Positions 27,644-37,400 are shown, counted from the first letter of the stretch. The stretch: 64,000 bases of DNA from Ruegeria sp. THAF57 (GCF_903914075.1 NZ_CAIWNQ010000012.1:32057-96056); one strand, 5' to 3'. A program made the numbers and translations. Notes: generated by a model from the letters alone, not told the origin.

Positions 27644-28525
27644 ATGGAAAGACTGCTCATATCACCGGACCGGATACCCGAATGGATTCCCGGCACGACT
27701 ACGTTGGACAGTTCCGGGTGCAACTGGAACGGCATTACCCTGAAGGGCTATCGTTATGAGCGACAAGACGCGGCAATTCCCCCCATGCGCGACTATATGA
27801 TTGTTGCATATGATGGCGCGCCAACCACTATGCGCCGCACGAGTGGCGGCCCATGGCAAAGCGCGCGCGTAGAGAAAGGTAGGATTTCCTTGCTCACGCG
27901 TGCAGAGGAATCCACTTGGAGTTGGTCCGAGCCTATCACGGTTAGACACGTCTATCTCAGTCACAGTGAACTCGAAAACACGGCCCTTTCGGTCTTTGAT
28001 CGTGACCCGAAGTCCATTGAGATCAATGATTGTCTGTCTGCGAAGGACCCCTGTATCCTGAACTGCATCCAATTGCTAGAGAATGAGCTAAAGAACGGTG
28101 GAATCGGCCAGAGATTGATCATCGACGCCCTGCGCATCCAGATCGCCGTTCACCTTCTGCGTCAGTACGCCAAGGTCTCTTTGACCAGCGACGCAAACTC
28201 GAACTTCAGCCCTGCTCAAAGGCAGAGAATCATCGATCTCGTTGAAAGCTGCTTAGGTGAAAACCTCAGTCTGGAAGACATGGCCGCATCTATCGGTTTC
28301 AGCCAGTTTCACTTTTCGCGTCAGTTCAAGGCGGAGTTTGGGTTGGCACCGTATGCATATGTTTTGCGCAAGCGAATATCGAAGGCCCAGGAGATGCTGA
28401 GAAAGGGTAATGCCCCCCTGAAAGTGGTCGCGCTTGACTGCGGTTTTGCAGATCAGAGTCATTTTAGTCGAACTTTTCGAAAAATGACAGGCGCGACCCC
28501 CGCCGAATTCCGGCGCATGGCATAA
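27644..28525 (+). CDS. AraC-family transcriptional regulator
   Basis: A 293-residue protein from the ATG at 27644, preceded by GGGAGG. The N-terminal 190 residues are an unassigned sensing region. The C-terminus has two AraC HTHs (LSLEDMAASIGFSQFHFSRQ; LKVVALDCGFADQSHFSRTF). It lies between the CoA-transferase and a thioesterase. It probably adds a second layer of control to the island or regulates the thioesterase; the target is not evident. Confidence 0.85.
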   Translation: MERLLISPDRIPEWIPGTTTLDSSGCNWNGITLKGYRYERQDAAIPPMRDYMIVAYDGAPTTMRRTSGGPWQSARVEKGRISLLTRAEESTWSWSEPITVRHVYLSHSELENTALSVFDRDPKSIEINDCLSAKDPCILNCIQLLENELKNGGIGQRLIIDALRIQIAVHLLRQYAKVSLTSDANSNFSPAQRQRIIDLVESCLGENLSLEDMAASIGFSQFHFSRQFKAEFGLAPYAYVLRKRISKAQEMLRKGNAPLKVVALDCGFADQSHFSRTFRKMTGATPAEFRRMA

Positions 28526-28598
28526 TGACCGGAAAACTATTCCTTCCTATCGCTGTCACGCACCAGAGACAAAGAAATGTTGAGCCCGTAACGCTGCA

Positions 28599-29057
28599 AT
28601 GAATGTACCAGAAACAGAATTTAAACCACGATTTGCCTTCGAACGCAGGATTTTCTTTGGCGACTGTGACCAGCTGGGAATCGCCTTTACTGGCCGGATT
28701 ACGAATTTCGCGCTGGAAGCGATCGAGACTTTCTGGGACGATTTGCTTTCAGGCCGGGGCTGGCTTTTTCTACTCACGGAAAGAAACACGGCCATGCCTT
28801 TTGTCTCTATGGACCTACAATTCCATGCGCCGGTGAAAGCAGGCGCGAACCTAGCATGCGAGGTCTATGTGGTCCATGTCGGGGAAAGTTCAGTTGGTCT
28901 AAAAGTTGTCGGCCGTCAGCATGACTTGATTTGCTTCGAATGCGAAACGAAGTCAGTTTTCCGAGATGCTTCAACATTTGGTAAAGTCAAAATTGAAAGC
29001 TCAATTCGGCAGATTTTGCTCGCGGAAGTGGGTTCGGAAAATCAAACAGTGAGCTAG
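28599..29057 (+). CDS. Hot-dog-fold acyl-CoA thioesterase (4-hydroxybenzoyl-CoA thioesterase-like)
   Basis: A 152-residue single hot-dog protein with the signature FGDCDQLGIAFTGR (catalytic-Asp region, about residues 20-33) and a central MDLQFHAPVKAGANLACEVY strand pair. It would hydrolyse an acyl-CoA and may relieve CoA trapping when the pathway is unbalanced. It is the last gene of the catabolic island; the plasmid backbone begins about 150 nt later. The final ten residues could be altered by the junction. Confidence 0.7.
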   Translation: MNVPETEFKPRFAFERRIFFGDCDQLGIAFTGRITNFALEAIETFWDDLLSGRGWLFLLTERNTAMPFVSMDLQFHAPVKAGANLACEVYVVHVGESSVGLKVVGRQHDLICFECETKSVFRDASTFGKVKIESSIRQILLAEVGSENQTVS

Positions 29058-29136
29058 GCCTGTAGGCTTTGGAGACAGCAAAGCCTGTGCAAAACGATCT
29101 CATGTAAGGGAACACAAGAAAAAGCCAGAGAAAGGG

Positions 29137-29155
29137 AAGCCCGGGTGCCGGGCTT
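29137..29155 (+). other. GC-rich hairpin in the leader of the ParB-domain gene
   Basis: AAGCCCGG GTG CCGGGCTT is a perfect 8-bp stem with a 3-nt loop in the 149-nt spacer ahead of the ParB-domain gene. No U-tract follows, so it is not a textbook terminator. Similar hairpins precede other genes of this backbone (31415, 31917, 34417). Confidence 0.45.
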
Positions 29156-29206
29156 GAAAGGATAGAGAGAGGCTCTTCCGGGTCCGGCGTGACAAGGACC
29201 CTGACC

Positions 29207-31378
29207 ATGGCCAAGACCACAACCCGCCCGAAACCCGCCACTGCGAAGAAAACCGAAGCCACTGAGTTGTCCGTGCCTGGCGGCGGGACCGACATCCGGA
29301 TGATCCCGCTCGACCAGTTGGAGCCGAGCCCGCTCAACGTTCGAAAAGTTGCGGCCAGCGCCAGCGACGATGCTGAGCTCCTCGTCAGTATCCGCGAGAC
29401 CGGAATTAAACAGAATCTGGTGGTTCATGCGCTGTCAGAGACACGTTTTGCAGTCGATGCCGGCGGTCGTCGCCTCAAGGCGCTGAAGCAGCTCGCTGAG
29501 GACAGCGTCATCCCCGCCGATCACCCCGTGCCCTGCCTCGTCGATGATAAGCGCAACGCCATCCTTACTTCTGCAACTGAAAACCTCCAGCGCGCGGCGA
29601 TGCACCCCGCCGACCAGTTCGAGGCTTTTGAGGCGATGATCGCCGAGGGCCGCAGCGAAGACGAGATCGCGCTCAAATTCGGCGTCTCCGTCGACCTGGT
29701 GCGCCGCCGCCTCAAACTCGCCCGTGTCGCGCCCGAGATCATCGAGCAGTTCCGCGCGGGTGATCTGACCCTTGAATGCGTGATGGCTTTCACACTGACC
29801 GACGACCATGATCGCCAGCTGGCGGTCTGGAACGCAGTGAAGGGCGGCTATCACATCCATCCGCAAAGCATCAAACGCCATCTTACCGAGACCGCCCATT
29901 CGGCGAACTCGGCCATCGGGCGCTTTGTCGGCATTGAGGCCTATGAGGCGGCGGGTGGTGTTCTGCTGCGCGATCTCTTCGACGACCGCGCCAGCGCCCA
30001 TATGGAGAACCCCGAACTCCTAGAGCGTCTCGCCATCGAAAAGCTGCAGGCTGCGGCGAAAACCTTCGAGGGAACGTGGAAATGGGTCGAGGTGCATCTC
30101 TCGGTGGATTACGGCGCGTTTCGCAGCTTCGGGCGGGTCTATCCGCAGGACATCGACCCCGATCCGGACCTGCTCACCGAAGAAGAACGTCTCATTGCGC
30201 GCGAGGAAGAACTGGCGGCGAAGAATGACGGCGAGGACTGGACGGACGCGGAGACGGAAGAATATTATGCCATCGAGCCGCGCCTGCGCGAGATCGAGGC
30301 CCTGCAACGCGAACGGCAGCCTTACGCGGACGAAGATCGTGCCATCGCGGGCGTGGTTCTGACCATCGGTCATGACGGCGCGCTGCGTGTCGAGAAAGGC
30401 CTCGTGCGGCCAGAAGATATCCCCGCTGCGGTCGTCCCGAGCGAAAATAGTGCTGACGCGGGTGATGCCCCGTCTCCTGTCCGCCCGAACGTGACGCCGC
30501 CAACCTCCTCGACACCGGTGCCCACCTCCGACCCGGCCGCGACCTTGCGCAAGGCGAACGGGATTTCGGCGAGCCTCGCCGACGATCTGCGCGCGACGCG
30601 TCAGCATATCCTTCGGGCGCATCTGGCGGCGGATTTCGAGGTGGCGTTCGATGCGATGCTCTACGCGCTCTGCGAGCAGGCTCTGGGGCGGTCCTACAAC
30701 AACGAGGCGCTCGATATCTCGATCCGGCCCTTCCAGGCGCAGAACCGCGAGGTGCTGCATTCGGATACTGTTGCCCAGAAGATGCTCGAGGCGCTGGAGC
30801 AGGGCCTCGCCACCGACTGGATTACGCTGGAGAAGCCCGAAAACTTCCGGGCGATGTCGGCGCTGCCCATTGCCGCCAAGCAGGCGCTTTTCGCCTGGGC
30901 GACGGGTCTGGCAGTCAAGCCGCAGCTTTCCTCCGACAATCGCCCCTCCCCGATCATCGAGGAGATCGGCGCGCGTCTTGACGTCGATGTGGCGGCCTGC
31001 TGGCGCCCGACTGCTCAGAATTACTGGGGTCGGGTCAACAAGGGGCATGCGGTCGCTACCGCGCGCAAGCTCATTGGCGACGATTACGCCGAAGATCGCA
31101 ATCGCGAGCGTAAGGGCGATATCGCGGCCGCGATGGAGCGGGCCTTCGCGGAAACGGCCGGCGAGACGGAAGGGTTCGACGCCGCAACGGTTGTCAGGAC
31201 GACGCGCTGGCTGCCCGACGGGATGGTGTTTGCCGGTGCGGCGGAGGCTGTTGCCGACATGGCAGGCGAAGCGCCGGAGACCGAGGAGGGGGATGTGTCC
31301 GCCGAAGATTCTCTGAGCGACGCCGAGAGCGATGAACCGTCGTCCTTGCCCGCCTTCCTCAGCGAGGATGCGGCTTGA
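29207..31378 (+). CDS. Large ParB-domain plasmid protein
   Basis: A 723-residue protein from ATG 29207 (MAKTTTRPKPATAKKTEATE). Residues about 30-200 form a ParB/Spo0J N-terminal module (MIPLDQLEPSPLNVRK, GGRRLKALKQLA, ENLQRAAMHPADQFEAFEAM) plus the HTH (SEDEIALKFGVSVDLVRRRL). The remaining 500 residues include a very acidic region (DPDPDLLTEEERLIAREEEL) and are of unknown function. This is not the partition ParB of the replicon, which is at 45192-46214; it belongs to the block shared with the strawberry-notch helicase. A role in DNA binding or conjugative-transfer support is an inference. Confidence 0.82.
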   Translation: MAKTTTRPKPATAKKTEATELSVPGGGTDIRMIPLDQLEPSPLNVRKVAASASDDAELLVSIRETGIKQNLVVHALSETRFAVDAGGRRLKALKQLAEDSVIPADHPVPCLVDDKRNAILTSATENLQRAAMHPADQFEAFEAMIAEGRSEDEIALKFGVSVDLVRRRLKLARVAPEIIEQFRAGDLTLECVMAFTLTDDHDRQLAVWNAVKGGYHIHPQSIKRHLTETAHSANSAIGRFVGIEAYEAAGGVLLRDLFDDRASAHMENPELLERLAIEKLQAAAKTFEGTWKWVEVHLSVDYGAFRSFGRVYPQDIDPDPDLLTEEERLIAREEELAAKNDGEDWTDAETEEYYAIEPRLREIEALQRERQPYADEDRAIAGVVLTIGHDGALRVEKGLVRPEDIPAAVVPSENSADAGDAPSPVRPNVTPPTSSTPVPTSDPAATLRKANGISASLADDLRATRQHILRAHLAADFEVAFDAMLYALCEQALGRSYNNEALDISIRPFQAQNREVLHSDTVAQKMLEALEQGLATDWITLEKPENFRAMSALPIAAKQALFAWATGLAVKPQLSSDNRPSPIIEEIGARLDVDVAACWRPTAQNYWGRVNKGHAVATARKLIGDDYAEDRNRERKGDIAAAMERAFAETAGETEGFDAATVVRTTRWLPDGMVFAGAAEAVADMAGEAPETEEGDVSAEDSLSDAESDEPSSLPAFLSEDAA

Positions 31379-31414
31379 CGAGCCGCACGCTGACCTGATC
31401 ACGACATGAGCCTT

Positions 31415-31441
31415 GGGCCGTCCTCACATCGAGGGCGGCCC
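31415..31441 (+). terminator. Strong hairpin after the ParB-domain gene
   Basis: GGGCCGTCCTC ACATC GAGGGCGGCCC forms an 11-bp RNA stem with one U-G pair, 36 nt after the ParB-domain stop and 63 nt before the DUF3768 start. Only a short pyrimidine run (CTTTCC) follows, so it may act as an attenuator or RNA-stability element rather than a classical terminator. Confidence 0.45.
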
Positions 31442-31504
31442 TTTCCGGCTGACGGGTTACCAACAGCCGATATCGGATCGGCGGGCCCGTCCCGGAGATA
31501 TCCC

Positions 31505-31885
31505 ATGACCACCACACTTGACCTCGATCCCGTTAAGGAAGCCGCACTCGTCGCTTCGCAGAATGACGCCTTTCGTCGCTCTATCCTTGGCAATATCCTC
31601 GTCACCGATGCCCCGCAGGGCCAGTTCGTGATGACCCGTGGCGTTGCAGCGCTTGGGCCCGATGCCCAGCTTGCTCTCACCCGCAGCGTGGCTTCATTTG
31701 ACGCGTTCAACGCTGACAGCGACCCGCAAGGATGGCACGAGATGGGCGTCATCGACCTCGACGGCACGAAGGTCTGGTTCAAGATCGACCTGTACGACGT
31801 CGACTACACCTATGGCTCGCCTGAGCCCTCCGATCCTGATCAGACGCGCCGGGTCCTGACCCTGCTTCTGCCGTCGGAATACTGA
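31505..31885 (+). CDS. DUF3768 protein
   Basis: A 126-residue protein (MTTTLDLDPVKEAALVASQN) with the conserved DUF3768 body: SIASFD-type motif SVASFDAFNADSDPQGWHEM, a DLDGTKVWFKIDLYD strand, TYGSPEPSDPDQTRRVLTL and the terminal LPSEY. Function unknown; the family is common on alphaproteobacterial plasmids beside ParB-domain and helicase genes. Start chosen at 31505; the upstream in-frame extension runs into the hairpin leader. Confidence 0.75.
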   Translation: MTTTLDLDPVKEAALVASQNDAFRRSILGNILVTDAPQGQFVMTRGVAALGPDAQLALTRSVASFDAFNADSDPQGWHEMGVIDLDGTKVWFKIDLYDVDYTYGSPEPSDPDQTRRVLTLLLPSEY

Positions 31886-31916
31886 CGCCCCTTTTTCACC
31901 GACATCGCCACGGATC

Positions 31917-31933
31917 GCCCTTGCACAAAGGGC
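31917..31933 (+). other. Hairpin between DUF3768 and the next small gene
   Basis: GCCCTT GCACA AAGGGC, extended by an outer C-G pair, forms a 6-7-bp stem in the 116-nt spacer. It resembles the other leader hairpins of this gene block; function unknown. Confidence 0.35.
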
Positions 31934-32001
31934 GGTCCTTTCGGGCTGGCGGGTTCCAAGGGGCGCGATGATCGTGTCCGGCCTGCCGCAGGAGACCAGA
32001 G

Positions 32002-32298
32002 ATGGCCAAGACACTCGACTACCAGATCACCCTCTATCCCGCACATCGCGATGGCGCCTTCGTCGTCACCCAGTTCCAGATGCTGGCGAACTACCCCGAA
32101 AAGCGCATCGAGGCCGCGGGCATGGATGATCTGATCGACCAAGTGACGCAGTTCGCGATGGAGCACGGCGAGAGCTGCAGCGCCTCGGTGCGCTGCCTCG
32201 CTCCGCGCAAACCGCCGGGGTTCAAGCGCGCGACCGAGAATTTGTATTTCAACCTGGTTGACCGGACGGCTGAGAAACGCGGCGACGCTGCGGCCTGA
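32002..32298 (+). CDS. Small conserved plasmid protein, unknown function
   Basis: A 98-residue protein (MAKTLDYQITLYPAHRDGAF) with an alternating beta/alpha look and no signal peptide. No family is recognised with certainty. It lies in a rightward row of small backbone genes, each preceded by its own short leader. Confidence 0.6.
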   Translation: MAKTLDYQITLYPAHRDGAFVVTQFQMLANYPEKRIEAAGMDDLIDQVTQFAMEHGESCSASVRCLAPRKPPGFKRATENLYFNLVDRTAEKRGDAAA

Positions 32299-32378
32299 AG
32301 CCCCCCAAAGGAAACCTCCGGGGCGCGGCCTGCAAGACGGTCGCCCTCACCCTCCCTCAATTCCAAAGGACCGAAGAT

Positions 32379-32762
32379 ATGACACAAGCAAATGATTTCT
32401 ACGCGCAGATGCTCGAAGCCCAGAGACGGGCAGCCGAACAGCGGGTCGAGACCCGCGCGGCGCTTCTCACCGAACTGCGCGGCCTCGGCGTGACCGGCCT
32501 CGACGTGCAATATGAAGGCTATGGCGATTCCGGCAATGTCGAGGAGGTCGTCGTGACGCCTGACACGATTACCCTGACAGAAGAGCTGCGGCGACGGGTC
32601 GAAGATTTCGGCTGGGACTTTGCCTATGCGCTGAGCCCTGGCTTCGAAAACAACGAGGGCGGCTATGGCGAATTGACCTGGGCGCTCGAGACGGACAAGA
32701 TCGATGTCAGCCACTCGAACCGCTTCATCGAGACCGACACCACAGAACATGAGGGGCTCTGA
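32379..32762 (+). CDS. DUF6878-like protein
   Basis: A 127-residue protein (MTQANDFYAQMLEAQRRAAE) with a helical N-terminus and a beta region containing VQYEGYGDSGNVEEVVV and FENNEGGYGELTW. The GDSG...GGYG pattern is what I associate with DUF6878, a plasmid-borne family of unknown function. It is followed 1 nt later by the DUF6915-like gene, so the two are coupled. Confidence 0.65.
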   Translation: MTQANDFYAQMLEAQRRAAEQRVETRAALLTELRGLGVTGLDVQYEGYGDSGNVEEVVVTPDTITLTEELRRRVEDFGWDFAYALSPGFENNEGGYGELTWALETDKIDVSHSNRFIETDTTEHEGL

Positions 32763-32763
32763 C

Positions 32764-33240
32764 ATGGCACATCCTCTCCACCACGCCGAAAGCTCGGCCC
32801 GTAGATTTGGCGGTGTTCCAGATGATTACCAACATGTGCATGACTGGTTTGACTCATCTAAAGAGCACCTAGGTCTCTTTGTTCACAGAGCCCAAAAACA
32901 TCATACGGTCGGGATTTATGATGCCGAGCGGGTGTTCGGTCGCAGCCTGATCAACAGCGCGGGCCGGGTCGTTCCGATCCGCTGGATCGGCGAGCAGCAT
33001 GTGCGCGAAGACTGCCAGGGGCGTATCCCGTCACTGGCTGACTGGCTCGGACGCATACAACCCGAACCGTGGATGGCCAATGGCCGGATCGACAACGACC
33101 CGACGCAGATCGGCAGCGATCCGCGTGCGGCCTGGGTCCAGGCGGTTGCGGGTCACCAGACCATTCTTGGCTTTGAGGATTGGCTTCTCAAGGTCTCTGT
33201 CGAGCACGTCCAGCATCGCCAGAATCGCGCCGCCGCCTGA
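32764..33240 (+). CDS. DUF6915-like protein
   Basis: A 158-residue protein from ATG 32764 (MAHPLHHAESSARRFGGVPD). The His-rich start and the central FGRSLINSAGRVVPIRWIGE, then QHVREDCQGRIPSLADWL, match the DUF6915 pattern. The C-terminal 50 residues (after PWMANG) look like an extension. His and Asp residues suggest a metal site, but function is unknown. Confidence 0.65.
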   Translation: MAHPLHHAESSARRFGGVPDDYQHVHDWFDSSKEHLGLFVHRAQKHHTVGIYDAERVFGRSLINSAGRVVPIRWIGEQHVREDCQGRIPSLADWLGRIQPEPWMANGRIDNDPTQIGSDPRAAWVQAVAGHQTILGFEDWLLKVSVEHVQHRQNRAAA

Positions 33241-33339
33241 TCCGCCGGGCGGCAAACTCACCAACCATCTGATCCCATCCAGATCGACCCGCCTGCGCCA
33301 CAACCGGCTTGGCGGGTCGATTGCGTTTCGAGAAAGGAC

Positions 33340-33975
33340 ATGGACATGCAAGATCCCGTCTACGAGGAGGTCCACCAGGGCCACACGATCAAGATCTACC
33401 ACGACCCCGACGCTGAGGACCCACGAGAGTGGTGCAACCTCGGTACGCTGATCTGCTGGCACCGCCGCTATCGGCTGGGTGACAGCCATCAGTACGACAG
33501 CCCTGAGGCGTTCCTGCGCGATCTTGCGGGCGTCTCGGATCAGAGCGATCTCTCGATGGATCGTCTGCGGGACCGCGCCGAGCGGAAGGCAATCATTCTG
33601 CCTGTGTTTCTCTATGACCATTCCGGTCTCGCGATGAACACCGTCGGGTTCCACTGCCCGTGGGATTCTGGGCAGGTCGGTTACGTCTACGTGACGCTCG
33701 AAGCGGTCCGAAAGGAATTCGGTGTAAAACGCGTGACCAAGGCCCTGCGCGAACAGGCTGTAGACATCTTACGTGGTGAGACCGCCGACTACGATTCTTA
33801 CCTTGGTGGGCGTGTCTATGGTTACATCGTCGAACAGGGTGGCGAGGAGATCGACGCTTGCTGGGGGTTTGTTGGCGCCTATGAGACGCATTGTTTGCCG
33901 GAGGCGCGGAATGCCGTTCCTCGGTCCGATCCCCATGCGCCACCCGCGACCGGTGCATTGACCGCATATCCATAG
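33340..33975 (+). CDS. Conserved plasmid protein, unknown function
   Basis: A 211-residue soluble protein (MDMQDPVYEEVHQGHTIKIY), rich in Tyr, Trp and Asp, with a recognisable pair of stretches ILPVFLYDHSGLAMNTVGFH and GQVGYVYVTLEAVRKEFG, then YDSYLGGRVYGYIVE. I do not know a named family. It closes the run of small genes before the helicase leader. Confidence 0.6.
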   Translation: MDMQDPVYEEVHQGHTIKIYHDPDAEDPREWCNLGTLICWHRRYRLGDSHQYDSPEAFLRDLAGVSDQSDLSMDRLRDRAERKAIILPVFLYDHSGLAMNTVGFHCPWDSGQVGYVYVTLEAVRKEFGVKRVTKALREQAVDILRGETADYDSYLGGRVYGYIVEQGGEEIDACWGFVGAYETHCLPEARNAVPRSDPHAPPATGALTAYP

Positions 33976-34490
33976 AATAACTCGCCGCCACACACCGGAA
34001 CTATGGGCAGCACCCGATCGCGGACATGCATTGCTGCATTGCAGAAAAGTCATAGCCCGCCCATTGTGCGACTGCAGCATTGCTCCTATGTTCGCTCTTG
34101 TGATCGGTTCTCTCCTCCTCCCTGAGCCGATCCGGAATAATCGGCGGCATCCACCTCCTCCCGGATGTCGCCTTTTTATTTGCAGATCCCCATTCTGAGC
34201 TCTTGCGATTTCTCCTCGTTGACCATTCGGTCCCCGAGCTTGCTGTGTGTCGGGTCCGTTTCGCTGGAGGTGCCCAAAATGCAGGCACGGCCGTGTCCCA
34301 GCAGCCTGGCATGGGTTTGCGCGACAACGCCCACAGCGTCATCCCCAGATTTTGTGGATAAGTTTTCGCTGCCAAGACTTCAGTTTTCGAGGCCATGAAA
34401 GAGTGAGAGACAGGGCGGGAGGGGTGACCCCTCCCGGGTGAGAGAGTGCACGCGGGGCTCGGGGCCAACCCTCAACCCCGGAGATTGCCG
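33976..34490 (+). other. Long leader before the helicase gene, with DnaA-box-like site and palindrome
   Basis: This 515-nt spacer carries no gene I can support. It holds one exact DnaA-box-like sequence (TGTGGATAA, 34353-34361) and a 19-nt palindrome GGGAGGGGTGACCCCTCCC at 34417-34435, flanked on both sides by copies of GTGAGAGA. The palindrome ends 55 nt before the helicase start. A regulatory or transfer/replication-related role is possible but unproven. Confidence 0.4.
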
Positions 34491-37400
34491 ATGAACGCTC
34501 ACCCCCATTCCGTCCAACTTGCAACCGAGCCCGAAGCCCCTGCCCTGCCGGATGCCCCACGCTTCGCCCAAAACCTGATGCAGGCTGCGAAAATCCTCGT
34601 CCCCGTTTTCGAGGCAGGCAGGTCCATCGACGCCGCCGCACTTCGCGCCGCGATGGAAGATGCTTGCGGTGCCAGTGACACAAGTGGTGCCTGGGTCTGG
34701 AAAGACGCCTATGAGGCGGCCGAGGTCGCCCAAATCCTTATACTCTCGCGCTACGGCGCGCTGATGCAGCGTCAGGCACTGTCGCCGCAGGCCTTCCTCA
34801 CCATGATCGAACGTTTCACGGCTCTGGCCCCGTCTCACACGCGCCGCTCCGAAGACAGTATCCGTCTGCAACAGTTTTCCACGCCTTTGCCCCTCGCGGC
34901 CATCGTCGCGCAGGCCGCCGGGTTTCGGGACGACGACCTGATGCTCGAGCCGTCGACGGGCACGGGCATGCTGGCCATCTTTGCAAAGATCGCTGGTGCA
35001 CGGTTGGCGCTGAATGAACTTGCCGACACGCGCCGCGCCCTACTGGGGCAGTTGTTCCCCGATGCCGCCGTATCTGACCACGATGCTGCCTCGATCGACG
35101 ATCGTCTTGATCGCTCGATCACGCCCTCGGTCGTGGTGATGAACCCGCCGTTTTCCGCTGCCAACCATGTCGAGGGCCGGTTTAGGCAAGCGACCAGTCA
35201 GCATGTGCTTTCCGCCCTGGCACGCCTCGCGCCTGGTGGGCGGCTTGTCGTCATCACCGGCGAAAGCTTCCGTCCCTCTTTGAAATCCTTCCAGTCGACA
35301 TTTCAGCGGATCGGCCAGAGCGCCGATGTCGTGTTTTCGGCCCCCATCGACGGCAAGGTCTTCGCACGGCATGGCACCACGATCGACACGCGGTTGACGG
35401 TAATCGATAAGCGCGCGGCTGGTGCTGAAGAGACCGCACCGGCTGATATTGACGCCGCCTATCATCCGATCTGCGCGACCACGAGTGATCTTCTCTCCGT
35501 AGTACTCGCCCATTGCCCGGAACGCCGCAGCCCCCCGCCCGGGCCCCACACAAAGGGCCATTGGGGCCCGGCTCAACCGCCCCGCCCCCCCCGCCACCCC
35601 CTGGCCCAACCCGCCCGCCAAGAAACCCCGGCGCGGGCCGCGGGCCGCGCGCGGCCTCCCTGGGACGACATCGAGACGGCCCCGCTCGACTACTTGCCAA
35701 AAGCCTGGAGCGAACCCTATGGCACGTTGCAGGACACGGTCTACGAGGTCTATGACCTGCAGGCGATCCGGATCGACGGCGCGGCGGAGCATCCGACAGC
35801 ACTTGTGCAATCCGCCGCCATGGCCTCGGTGCCGCCGCCCGTGCCGAGCTACCGCCCCGTTCTGCCGAAGACCCTCGTTCGAGACGGTCTCCTCTCTGCG
35901 CCGCAGCTCGAAAGCGTGATCTACGCGGGCAATGCGCATCAGACGCATCTCAAGGGCTGGTTCAAGCGCGGCGAGATCGAAGGCCAGCTCATGGCAGCGG
36001 CGGAGGAGGACGAAGGCGCCTTTCGCCTGCGCAAGGGCTGGTTCCTCGGCGATGGCACGGGCTGCGGCAAGGGCCGGCAGGTCGCGGGCATCATCCTCGA
36101 CAATTGGCTGCAAGGACGACGCCGCGCGGTCTGGGTCTCGAAGAGCGACAAGCTCATCGAGGATGCGCGCCGCGACTGGATGGCGCTTGGGGGGCGTGAA
36201 AGCGATATCGTGCCGCTCTCGAAATTCCGCCAGGGGAGCGATATCCGTCTCCCAGAGGGCATCCTCTTCGTCACCTATGCCACCCTGCGTTCTGCTGAAC
36301 GCGACGGGAAAGCCTCCCGCCTCGATCAGGTGACGTCCTGGCTTGGCGAGGGGTTCAACGGGGTCATCGCTTTCGACGAAAGCCACGCCATGGCGAATGC
36401 CGCCGGCGAAAAGTCCGACCGCGGCGACAAGAAGGCATCCCAACAAGGCCTTGCTGGCCTCGCGCTGCAAAATGCCGTTCCCGATGCCCGGGTGCTCTAC
36501 GTCTCAGCGACCGGCGCGACGGTGGTCGGCAATCTCGCCTATGCCTCCCGTCTCGGGCTCTGGGGCACGGGTGATTTCCCTTTCGTGACGCGGGCCGAGT
36601 TCGTTGCCGCGATGGAGGCCGGGGGCATTGCTGCCATGGAGATGATCTCGCGCGATCTGAAGGCGCTCGGGCTCTATCTTGCGCGGTCCCTCTCCTATGC
36701 CGGGGTCGAATACGAAATGCTGGTGCATGAGCTGACGCCCGCACAGATCGCGATCTATGACAGCTATGCCGATGCCTACCAGATCATCCACACCAACTTG
36801 GAGGCCGCCCTTCAGGCCTCGGGTATTTCCTCCGAGACCGGTACGCTGAACCCCCAGGCGAAATCCGCTGCGCGCTCGGCCTTCGAGAGCAACAAGCAGC
36901 GTTTCTTCAATCATCTCATCACCGCCATGAAATGCCCTTCGCTCATCCATGCGATCGAAGCGGACCTGGCCGCGGGGCATTCGGCCGTGATTCAGGTGGT
37001 CTCGACCAGCGAGGCGGTGATGGAACGGCGCCTCGAAGAGATCCCGCCCTCGGAGTGGGACGACCTGCAGGTCGATTTTACGCCGCGCGAGAACATCATG
37101 GACTACCTCATGCACAGCTTCCCGACGCAGCTCTTCGAGCCCTACTCCGACGAGAACGGCGACCTACGCTCGCGTCCCGCCCTCGATGGTGATGGCAATC
37201 CGATTATCTGCCGTGAGGCGGAGCGGCGGCGGGATGAGCTTGTCGAGCATCTCGGTGCCCTTGCCCCGGTGCAGGGCGCGCTCGATCAGATCCTGTGGCA
37301 TTTCGGGGGCGATGCGGTGGCCGAGGTCACGGGGCGCAAGCGGCGCATCGCGAGGACGCGTGAAGGGCGGCTCAAGGTCGAGAACCGAGCCGCCTCCTCC

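Noticed and set aside
29207..31378. Reading the large ParB-domain gene as the plasmid's partition protein
   Set aside because: The true RepB/ParB is coupled to RepA at 45192-46214. The large protein is more than twice the usual length and sits in the helicase block.
30020..31402. 460-codon open frame on the minus strand
   Set aside because: Antisense shadow of the ParB-domain gene; Arg/Gly/His-rich composition without motifs.
34001..34468. 155-codon minus-strand open frame in the helicase leader
   Set aside because: Low-quality composition, crosses the palindrome and has no ribosome-binding site or family character.
35040..36470. 476-codon open frame on the minus strand
   Set aside because: It is antisense to the strawberry-notch helicase, shows no family motifs and is explained by GC-rich codon bias keeping the opposite frame open.
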